Assembly (NCBI RefSeq): GCF_021018895.1 | Contig: NC_079376.1 | Location: 16,865,001-16,929,000 of the forward strand | Direction of reading: 5' to 3' | Source: Seriola aureovittata | Taxonomy: Eukaryota > Chordata > Actinopteri > Carangiformes > Carangidae | Length of the DNA: 64,000 bases | Part shown: positions 40,001-50,015 of the stretch, piece by piece | Layout: every line of letters starts with the position of its first letter | Numbering within the stretch: position 1 is the stretch's first letter | Program-made: the position numbers and the translations under genes | The notes under the pieces: model-generated | What the model saw: only the letters and a program-made list of their open reading frames with translations | What the model was told of the DNA's origin: nothing | Database searches by the model: none

Positions 40001-43000
40001 GTGTTTATCCAAATCCGAGATGTAAACATCAGTTTGGGGTTAATACGGTCAGCATCCACACAATCCAGCAGTGACAGATGGTGTCTTTAATATGACAGTG
40101 ATTCATATGGACACAATTACAATGTGATCACAGCACCAGTGATAATATGAGCCCCTCATTAACATTCAGTCATGCCCCACCCATCACTCCAGGCCTCCCC
40201 AGGCAAGTGTGTTCTGTCATGGTAACTAGAAAAATGTTGTCCTAAAACTGACTCTCATGTCAACTCTCTGCTTACATCTGTTGGCCGAAGTATCCTCTTT
40301 AGTAGTGAGTTGTATTAAAACAGTGATCTGTTTCATCTTGTTACTATGCACATGGTAACACGTGATTCATTTCTTTTCTTTGCTTTGTAAACTGCTTTTG
40401 TCTGACTCGCTCGGTAGGATCACGACCATGGGAATGTTTTCCATTTGTTCAGATGTCAAACATTCCATGTCATGTCTGCTCAGCACACCAGGAAGTGAAC
40501 AAGCCGCCAGGCTGCAGATTGGTTTTGAGGTGTTCTCAATGGAAATTAAAAAGAAAAAAAAGAATTTGTTGCAACAACAGAAATTTCACTCAAAAACAAG
40601 TTTAAAAAAAAAAAAAAAAAAGAGTTGCTCCTCTAGATCAGAAAATTCATCTCTTGATTAACTGAGGAATTTCAGATCCTCTGTCATCCTCTGTGTTCTC
40701 GCTGCATAGAACTCTTTAATGTAGTGCTGCTGGAAACAATAGGGAACATTTTTCACATGTGTGACCATGTGCAGTGGAGCTGCAGGCCTCTTTTTAAAAA
40801 TGTTTCACATCTTGTTTTGGGACAAGATTATTTTAATTCACTGACTCCCCCTTGTGGCAAAACAATAAAGTTATGTGTCTGTTAATGAGGTCTGAGGAAC
40901 ATTATCTGTGCTGCCATATATATATCTATATATATATTGGAATTGTGTATAATCAAACAAAGCAGTGTATTGTTATTTATTTAACAGAGCTAAGGCTGTG
41001 AGAGAGCCACCCGTGACGCCTTCCTACCTCAAATCCCTGACAACAGCTTTCTCTTTCCTTTCAGTGTTTACATGTATGATCTCACTTTGATCTGTGTCCT
41101 AACTGACCAATCCGGGGCAAGCATGCCTGCTGATGGGGAGCAACAGTGGGGATGCTGGGTATCTTGTTGAGCAGAGGCGGGGGGGGGGGGGGGGGGGGGG
41201 GGTACAGAGAAAGAGAGAGAGAGAGGGATGGCAGGAATTAGGCAGCTGAGGATTAGTGTCTGAGCTCTGATTGTCTATTGGCTGTAGAGACCGTCTTTGC
41301 TCTGCATTGCCCTGAACTGACAATAACAACTTAATCAAAAACAAGCAAGACTATCATGCTGTCGTCACAGGATGTTTTTTTGAACTGACAGACTGCGGAC
41401 TGCACCTTTTTAGATCTCGTTTTTTGTTCTTCTTTCTTTTACACAACTTAGACATAGTTTTGGTGCACTTTTACATGAGAGAGATCATGGTGGTGCTTCT
41501 GACTAATAACTCCAGTGCTAATATCCACTGTTTTCCAACAATCTTCAAGAGGAGAGGTAAGTGAAAGCAGCGCATGTCACTTGTTTCTAAGTTTGAGACA
41601 ATGCCTGATTGGTTTATAACCCAAGCCAGTTTTTCATTCTCTGATTTGTTGAAATTTCTTTTTTGCTGTTCAAGTATTACCAGGTCAGACTGGATCGACC
41701 GGCTCGCCTAAGACAGGCAATAAAGTAATTAAAGTCATTCACTGTAGATGTCAACCATAAAAAAGCTGTCACTGTCAGTGTGTAATGTTTACTCTGCTGA
41801 TACATAACGTGCTGTGATTCATAGTCCCACTTTAACTGTTGATGCTTGTCAGGAAAACAAATAATTGGAATTTTGTTTATTTATAGATACTTGATTATTG
41901 GAATTCTCTAACACCAGAGCACCCGTAATGCTGTTACAGAAGAGACAGCGGTAACAATTAGTAACGATCACTGAGCACATGGCTGTCAGGGCTAATTCCA
42001 GCATGGTCTTAGAGCGACAGTGCGGACAGTAGAGTGCAGTAGGTGGCTAAATGTAGAGCAGCTGTCAGCATTACATAAAAGTGTCTTAGCAGGTTGTTTA
42101 GCCCAATGATCCTGTGCCCTGGAAGCATGAGGGCACCACATCATTCATAGAGCTTCATCACATGCCAGCAAATTGAAAGCTACTGTAACATAATCATTGA
42201 TTTTATGTAGTTTCTTACTTGAGATTATTATTGAATCTTTTTAAATTTTATCTAAAATGCAGAAATGACAATAACCCATACAGAGTTTTGCACTTTCTGA
42301 GTAAAGTCATGACATTAAAACCAGAAACTCAACTTTGATTTACTTTGACAGTAAGTCACTTAGAGGAGGTTTTTCAGGTTTTTGCAGTTCGTATGACTTT
42401 TGTCACTTTTTTGGATGGTGCCCATCGTTAATGATGTGGTGTTTCAGGTATTTTATAATGAGTTGATGAAAGATGGAACTGATATACTATACATGCAATA
42501 TGTTACAGCAATTTAATTAGTGTCCTTTTCACTGTCTAATTAAATAGTCCTTAGGCCAGAAAAAAAAGTGTAATACCAAGCATATGTTGCTGGAGGTAGA
42601 GTTTTGATTTGATAATCCTCTCTTAAAAGTCATTGTCAGAGTCACTTGAGTTCAATCTGGCACGAGTGGAACTGGAGTTCAGCCTTTTTAAATGCACTCA
42701 CACTCTCAAACTTATTTACCGTTCTAGCGCTTAAATGTCTCTGGCAGATACCTGACTGCCCATATGGACCCCTCGTCTGCTGTTATAGTAACACAGAGCT
42801 TTGGGTTGATCCAGGCTGATCCCCTCTCCCTTCTCTTTACTTCAAGCTCTCCCAAAGCGAGGTGATGACAAGACCCCGGCACCCCCGCTGCTCCAGGAGA
42901 ATGTGTTCATTGAGGCCAGCAGGCCCAAGTACCTGGAAGACCTTCACTCAGAGGCCCTGGAGGCATTGAAAATGATGCAGCAGGAAGGTACGATTCACTC

Positions 43001-46000
43001 TCGTGATACGCTCTTTACACCTCAGCACTAAATTAGAGGTGTCCCGTGCCAGCATGTTGATAATGGTCTGCATATTGCTCAAGAGGGTGTGCACCAGAGG
43101 ATATATAAACACTGTTTTGAATGTCATTTTAAATCTACAGAGTTAAATGTTCCCTTGCTTGCAGAAACCAATAATGGAGTGGAGTACCAGGATAATGAAA
43201 GCACCATTGTAAGTGACTTTTGTAAGAATTGCTGTTTTCTTACACGCACACTGCAAATTCACTGTTCTTGAGCAAGCGATTTTTTTTTTTCTCTCTCTCC
43301 TTTTGCCAGTCGACAATGACAATCCAAACAGACGGAGAAGGTGGAGGTTTTATGACAGACAGCACCATTCCTGACACATCCTCTGTCGTCTCTGTACAAT
43401 CATCTGTGTCCACTAGATCGTCCCGCTCTGGACTCACCAGGCAAGGTAACCTCACCATAATTCAGATCTTCCACTTGGTCATTATACAACATATAGTGAT
43501 GCACACACACAAAGTTGCATAAAATGATTTAACTTTTAATGGGTGTGACGTACAGATTGGTTTCAGTTTAAATTAAATTTCTTTTTAAGGATCAAAGAAT
43601 TAAGTCTCTTTCCCTTTTCTCTCATGCTTCGCTTGTCCCAGGATCAACATTCAGGCCCTTGAACTCTGGGAAAAAGTCAGAAAAGACGAAAAGGAGAAGA
43701 CACAGGAAGACTGTCGTGGGTATCCCACAGCATGTTCAGAGAGAGCTGGGTACGCAGCTAGTACTTTAAATGTGTTATTTACAAAAGACATCTGTCTGGG
43801 AATGTCTTTAAATTGTATGTGCCATGTTTAAAAATTTCACGGTATTAATGTTACTGTGTTATGTTTAGAAACAATAGAATGCTTTATTTGCATTTCCTTA
43901 ATTGTTATATGAACTTGTGCTAATTGGTCCTCCTGTCTTCTATCAGGGTTGGACAGAGTGGGCTGGACAGTGACTCAGAAGTTAGATGAGGAACATTATA
44001 ATGGTGAGACTGACGACAGCCCCACCAATGATGGCCCACAGCAGGCAGCAAAAAGGGGAGCTAATGCCAACCTTCAGGGCATGAAGGTGATCCACCCCCT
44101 CAACAAAGACCAAGTCGAGAAGCTCGGTGCTACCCATGCTGGTCATAGGGACGACCTGGCCTTGTTGCACCGCCTGGGTCCTGACTTGTCAGGTGAACAG
44201 AGGCCCCGGTCCCTGGCCGTTCCCTGGATGACCACTGCCAACAGCCTCCAGCAAGAGCCGCCCAGTCCTGTCATGACCATGTCACCCCAGGCTGCTTACA
44301 TGTCCAAAATAATTCCCAATGCTGTGTTGCCACCGTCCATCGAGGTGGTAGAAATCAGCCGAGGACGGAGTCGCAGCAGCCTCCGCACTGTCAGCAAGAG
44401 CAGCCTGCTGCTCTCCAGCCCAGCCCCCTCCCGTGCTTCCTCTAGAGCCTCTTCATCCAGAACCACCTCCTCCAGAGCCTCCACCATTACCTCCGCCTCC
44501 CGCCGCAACTTCCCCAATCTGTCCGACAGCTCTTGTTGGAGCAACTCTGAGTCATCAGAGACCTTAGTGTCTGACTCCTCAACCATCTCCAGCAGGAGCA
44601 CCCCCAGGCAGCAGAGGTCACAGAACGGAGATGACAAAGTCAGTGTTCACTCCTCCATCAGCAAGGCTTCCAAATGCACCTCCAATGGCAAGCTCATAGG
44701 TAAAGGCGATGCAGTTAACAAAGATGGGCAGTTTGCACGTAGCCTCTCTGTCATGAAGCCCAAGAGGGCTCCTCCTCCTCCAAGCCGCTCCTATTCCCTC
44801 CACAATAAGAATAAGCGACGATCACGTGATCTCGCAGAAGTTAGGAACATTTCAGGGGAATCTTCTCTCCATAGAATCACCAGCTCAAGGGAGGAGAATG
44901 AGAAAAACAAATCGAGATCTTCACCTATGTCCTCCAGAATCATAGACAGCCCCGGCTACAACGCTGACACCAGTTCTCTGGACGACTCAACAGGCTCCGT
45001 GTCATTCAGTCCCAGGAAATCCCAGGCGCTAAAGGCAGAGGAAGCTGCAAAGGTTGAGGAAAAAGGTTCGAGAGATACCTCACAGGAGAAGCAGGAACCA
45101 CTTCAGGAGAATAAGCTAAGCAAAATAATCTCCCCGTCCAGTGGCTACTCCAGCCAAGATGCCACGTCACCACAAATTTCTAAACCGCATCACAGCTCAT
45201 CTCCAACTCACAAGAGAGGCATCTTAGCAAAGCTTCAGAGGTTATTTCCTGGGTCCACTTCTGCTGGTTCAGCTCCATCCTCTCTCACACAGGCGGAGGC
45301 TCCTGAAAACACAAAATCCACTGGGGATCCTAAATCTGACTCAGTCGACACAGTCAGCACCCCTGTAAGGACCTTGAGAGACCTCTTCAACATCCCTCCG
45401 CACCCTAAAGTCCACGCACCTCCACCCCCTCCCCCCGAGGTATGGGCTCATAGCAAGCGTACCTTTGAGTTGCTGCTGGGACCCCCGGCACCTGAAAATG
45501 TTTACGCCATCATAAAGAAGAATCCAAAGGACAGGAGACAGCAGAGGCAATCCCCCTCTGCATCTACAGAGGGCTCTGTGAAGAGCTTGGCGGTAGAAAG
45601 AAAACACAAGAATCCAGCTGTAACAGTGGATGTGCTGGAGAGACAGAAAGTTCAAGATGTGAGTGTGGTTTTGAATGCAGAGATTCATAAAGAGAATGAC
45701 GATAGACTGGCTCAGAATGTAGAAGGAAAAAGCACAGTGATAGAAAAAGATGAGAAAGTAAGAGTAAGTGACATATTAAATGGGATGTTAGTGAAGGCCG
45801 TAGAGAAGCGTGAAGAAAGGCTGGCAGCATTGAGAGGAGAAGAAGACGCCAAGAAGACATCCATACAAGCTACAGAGACCCACATCGATACCCTACCTGC
45901 CATTTCATTAGTACAAATTTCTCCATCCCCATCTCCTCCTGTGTCGCACCCTCCTCCTCAACCCCTCGCCAAACAGACCACAGAAGTTGTTTCTGTTACA

Positions 46001-48837
46001 TCAGTACGAGCCGTTGTATCCCCAGAGTCGTCCTGGCCCCCACCACCTCCACCAATGGCACAGGCGGGTGTCGGTGGGCCTGATGAGATAGATTTTCCCC
46101 TTCCTCCTCCCCCATTGTTTGGTGAGGTAGGGTTAGTCATACCTGTTGAGGTGCCACCAGAGAGGCCTGTTCCTAGTAGTGACTCCTCTTCTACATCTGT
46201 TGTATCAGTGGTGACAACAGTGACCACAGAGGCTGAACCACAGAAGTCCAGTTCATCCCAGGGGATTGCACCTCCACCACTGAGTATCCCTCCTCCCCCA
46301 CCCTATACAGCTCCCCCTCCACCACTTAAAGAAGTCTCCCCTCCAGTCTCCCCTCCTACAATTAAAAAGGTCTCTCTGCCACCAAAAGAGGTCTTTCTTC
46401 CACCACCTAAAGAGTTCTCTCCTCCACCTAAAGAGGTTTCTCCTGTGAGGCTCAAACAGTCCTCTCCTCCTCTGGTTCAAGAAGTCCCCCCTACCCTTGC
46501 TAAAGATGTCTCCCCTCCACTGGTTATCAAGGTCTCCCCTCTGCCTCCTGAAGAGATCCCCGCTCCATCTGCTGAAGAGGTTGCTCTATCGTCTTCTCAA
46601 GAAGACACCTCTCAATCTTCTGAAGGAGCAACACTTGTTAGCAAGCTCAATCCACCACAAAGTATTCCACCTCCACCACCGCTCCCATCACAACCCCAGT
46701 TGTCAGAGCAGGATGTTGATGTTCCTCAAGAGAATGTCCTCTCCGCTGAAACTAACCCAGTTTCATCAAACAGTATTCTCACTCCCCCTCAGAGTATTCC
46801 ACCTCCACCTCTCATAGACCTTCTGCACCAACCTCAAGTTGTACCCCCGAACACTGATGGTCCAGCAACCAACGAGGCCCCACCTTCGCCACCATCTGAA
46901 ATCTCAATCCCACCAGCTCCTGAAACCTCTCCTACACCAGAAAAGGTTCAAGAACCTGCTCCTTCTCCACCTGTAAACATCCCTTTACCTCCACCTCTAC
47001 CTGTGCAGGGTCTTACCAGCGTTAATCACCAGCCTAGTCAAGCGAGCACAGAAAACCAAAGCCAAGAGCCAACCCCTGCCAGTGTTGTACAGGAGGAACC
47101 CACTCCCATTATCACCCCCTCCCTCCTGCAGATGGTCAAGTTGCGGTCCGTCAACAGCAGTCCTGAGCCCCCTAAAGCCCAAGAGCAACCACAGGCTGAG
47201 GTCACAATGAGGAAACAGCAGCCCAGCAATCAGGTCCCAACTTCATCCGCTGGTGGAGAAGCTCCTCAAAAGCCCATCAGAAGGTCTCTGATAATGACCT
47301 CTCCCCCACCCACTTCTCCATCTGTCATTGTCACTTCACAAACGGCTCTGCCCAAGTCCCAATCTCTTTTGGCTCCATCTGCATCTTCATCCACAGTCAC
47401 CTCCCCTATGAAAAAGTCTCCTCCTGCCATGACTGTCTCTCCTTCCATGAACCTACAGGAGGCCATCCGCCTGAGGACAGCAGCCAGATCAAAAGAGAGC
47501 CCTGCATCTCGCCTCAGCCTGCACTCACCTACATCACCGATAGACCTCCATAAGTCCCCCTCTAGCACAGCAAGCTTTATCTTCTCCAAGAACAACAAGA
47601 AGGTGGTGATTGAGAAGAAGCCGGCACCGGAGGCCAAGGCAAGTGTACAGAATAACCTGGAGGTTTCCTCTGTAACAAAGGTGGTGAGTGAAGCAGAGTC
47701 GGTGAAGAAGGGAGGCAAGGTGCCGCCACCTGTAGCAAAGAAACCCATATCGAAGGCCAAAGAGAATGAGACCAGTGAAGAAACGGAGCAAACTGCAGGA
47801 CAGCAAGCCCAGGAAGAGAGTATCCAAGGTAAGAGATATTATTCTCTGTCAGACTAAGACTGTAATGCTGTAATGTTATTCGATTTGAAACAAGAGTATG
47901 AACAAAACTCAGCCATGCTAGCAGCTCTGTGAAGTTGTACTTTGGCACAGCTTGGGCTGAATGCTTATGACAACATGCTAACTGAAATGCTAACATGCTG
48001 TTATTGAGGCTGCATTCATGTCATATTGTTTAGACTGTAATTACAAGCAAACTGACTCAGAAAAAACATTCATGTCATCCTCCAAACGGCAATTCTGAGA
48101 GTGTTAGCAAAATGGACACAATACCATCATTGGTAACAGCTACATCTAAACAAAATCAAATAGTATCTTTTATAGAATAAATTCACCTCATTTAAAAAAG
48201 AGCTGTACGCCATTCGGTTGTATATGGTTTCAATCAACAAACTGCTTCAAATACCAAACAGAAAATGTTGCTAATTTAGGCTTTTTAAATGATGTGTCTA
48301 CAAAGTTAGTAGTGGGATTAACCGACTTGGAATAATGGGGAACACACCTGAGTCAAATTAACACAAGGTTTTCCTGTTGTTTCCACTCTCCTGACATGAA
48401 TGCAGCTTTAGCAAGTGTAAGGTTAGCTTATTAGCATGCTAATATTTGCTAATTAGTACTAAATGCAAAGCACAGGTGAGCCTGATGGGATTGCCATCTG
48501 TATTGCATGTATTTGATCAGAAAACAAAGTTTTGAACACATTAAAGACATGAAAACTCAGGAGATCATTGAGGTTATTAAAGTTCATCATGGATTTAATG
48601 AATGGATTACTGTGCAATATTTCATGGCAATCCAACCAACCAACATTGCCTTCCTTAGAGCTATGCCATTAGCTGGGCTAAAAATCCAATCAGTTATTGT
48701 TTTATTTTGCATCTCTATTGTATATGTCTTCAGCACCCAATTAAACTAACTGCCTTCATTCTCCAACCTCAGATGCTGCAGAGAAAACAAATGGGACAGC
48801 AGGTACTGTTGAAGGAGGAGAAACATCATCAACATGA
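31086..48837 (+). CDS. nhsl3: nhsl3, NHS-like protein 3 (KIAA1522 family)
   Basis: Member of the Nance-Horan syndrome family of large, mostly disordered scaffolds; NHS proteins bind Scar/WAVE and Abi and control actin at the leading edge. Coding exons: 31086-31380, 42847-42987, 43165-43208, 43310-43445, 43642-43749, 43947-47828 and 48773-48837. Phases close to give 1,556 aa (human KIAA1522 about 1,000, so this copy is expanded). Shared blocks are STFRPLNSGKKS…RRRHRKTVVGIPQHVQRELG, SPQAAYMSKIIPNAVLPPSIEVV, SPSSGYSSQ, IPPHPKV, the TPSLLQMVKLRSV motif and the C-terminal SPSSTASFIFSKNNKK. Between about residues 900 and 1,250 lie many PPPPP runs (profilin or SH3/EVH1 ligands) and an imperfect 'PPKEVSPP' array. 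The basic N-terminus (HSKRGRKKRRHSLGRALRWLKGKKRKN) comes from the 31.1-kb exon. The gene follows sync as in human. The actin role is family knowledge, not seen here. Confidence 0.93.
37541..37900. repeat. Dispersed fish repeat, copy 1
   Basis: Contains 'gttagcatgccggcatgtgcac', 'gcatgctaacattttctga', 'ttgacctgatggtag' and 'atccagtagtttttgaga', wording of a dispersed teleost repeat. A related copy lies at about 47930-48680. No coding capacity and no clear ends. Confidence 0.5.
38579..38598. repeat. (TTCC)n microsatellite
   Basis: Five TTCC units in nhsl3 intron 2. Confidence 0.85.
40916..40938. repeat. (AT)n microsatellite
   Basis: Alternating AT with a single CT interruption in nhsl3 intron 2. 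Confidence 0.85.
41179..41202. repeat. Poly(G) run, 24 bases
   Basis: An uninterrupted G run on the sense strand of nhsl3, about 270 bases before its alternative first coding exon, followed shortly by a (GA)n tract. It can form a G-quadruplex in principle. Its length is prone to sequencing error. Confidence 0.9.
41475..41556 (+). CDS. nhsl3: nhsl3 alternative first coding exon
   Basis: ATG AGA GAG ATC ATG GTG GTG… encodes MREIMVVLLTNNSSANIHCF and then TIFKRR, ending in a strong donor (GGAGAG|GTAAGT). It leaves phase 1, the same phase as the 31.1-kb coding exon, so either can splice to 42847. Human KIAA1522 has a matching alternative start (MVVFVGRRLP…LFKKKG), short and ending in a basic KKK/KRR cluster. 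This isoform would be about 1,485 aa. The second in-frame ATG at 41487 could be the true start, giving MVVLL. No acceptor is needed upstream, so a second promoter just before this exon is implied. Confidence 0.7.
47930..48680. repeat. Dispersed fish repeat, copy 2 (interrupted)
   Basis: The last nhsl3 intron holds 'catgctaactgaaatgctaac', 'ttagcatgctaatatttgctaattagtac', 'gcctgatgggattgcc' and 'tttcatggcaatccaacc', matching the family of the 37.5-kb copy. A stretch of unrelated sequence lies in the middle. Confidence 0.5.
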
Positions 48838-49745
48838 TTGTTAAGACTGAAGGAGACTGGGAAGGACTTAACACGTAACACTGAATTCACTGCAAGTTGG
48901 TCTTTGTGTGAGAGAGACAAGAAACTGAATTTGGACAGATGACATGCTTATTTCAAAAACTACATTTTGAAACATTCGGGATTTTATAGAAAATCCTTCG
49001 AATGTCATGTTAATGGTGTGGGTCTTAAAGTACACATTTTGCTTTTTACTAAGAATAAATAGTTTATTTTCCTTTGCCAGAGGGCACTCTTGAGTTTTAC
49101 TGTTGCAGGAGATGGGAATATACTGCCCTCTAGTGTCGAACAATGATTGTACCACCTATGTCCTGCTGATTCAGAGCTTGTAGTCAGTACTCATAACAAT
49201 GGGACTTTTGGGCTCTCATCTGTAAATATAGCAACATTTTGTACATTTACCATATCCAGTAATGATGGATCTGTGCTTTAAAGTTCTGTCTCCAAAGAGT
49301 TTCCACACCAATAATATTTGTTAAAAAATTATTAATTATCTTAAGTTATTTTTCCTGTCATGTTCAGAGGAGGGTCTCCACAGACAGAATGTCGTCTTTG
49401 CAATGTCGCATTAAACCCCACTATCATCATCATATCAATCAAGTTTGCTTGTATAGTTCGTAATCATAATCAAAGATATGTTTTTCTCAAAAAAATTCCA
49501 CACCATTTATGATTTAAAGCTATCCATGTGCATGACCACTGATTTCACAAAAAGACAGAGCAGACATCATAAATACTGAAATCATTGTTTTGGAGCACAT
49601 TTTCTGCTGCTTTTAGTTACTGATCATGGAGTTATTGTGGCTCAAACAGTGGGATATTTCTGTGTTGAACTATAATATATTTGAAACTGGTTTCAGACAT
49701 TGTAATGTAGTACATGATCATTTATAATGGAAAGAATAAAGATTT
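48838..49745 (+). other. nhsl3: nhsl3 3' UTR
   Basis: About 900 bases of AT-rich sequence after the TGA, with AATAAA at about 49735-49740. The transcript converges on the ZP3-like gene, whose own signal is only about 210 bases away. Confidence 0.6.
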
Positions 49746-49949
49746 ATGGACAAATGAAATCATTGACTGAGGAAGATTGCTGTCCAACACTGGCATGCAT
49801 GCATTTCTTATTTCATCCCTCTGTTATGTTTTTAGTAGCACCTAGTTTGAGACTCACCAACAATTACCATGTGCAATTTTAGAAAAGAAATGTTGTCTTA
49901 GTCTGATGTAAGTTATGATAAAAGACAGTTCGTCAGTTGCATTGTCATG

Positions 49950-49961
49950 TTTATTTTTATT
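49950..49961 (-). terminator. Polyadenylation signals of the ZP3-like gene
   Basis: Two overlapping TTTATT (AATAAA on minus) lie about 55-65 bases past the stop codon of the ZP3-like gene, giving a very short 3' UTR. Confidence 0.6.
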
Positions 49962-50015
49962 GAAATGAAATTAGCTAAGAAGAGTTAGAACAGTCTCAGA
50001 TTCTTTGACCTAATA

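Larger units (their letters stand above)
31381..42846 (+). other. nhsl3 second intron, 11.5 kb
   Basis: Apart from the alternative first exon at 41475, I see only repeats: a fish repeat copy at 37541, TTCC at 38579, AT at 40916, poly(G) at 41179. The short open frames lack support. A (GA)n tract (about 41206-41226) follows the poly(G). Confidence 0.5.

Noticed and set aside
43982..47996. Many minus-strand open frames across the large nhsl3 exon
   Set aside because: Antisense shadows of a Pro/Ser-rich coding exon whose codon bias suppresses stops on the other strand; none has its own signals.
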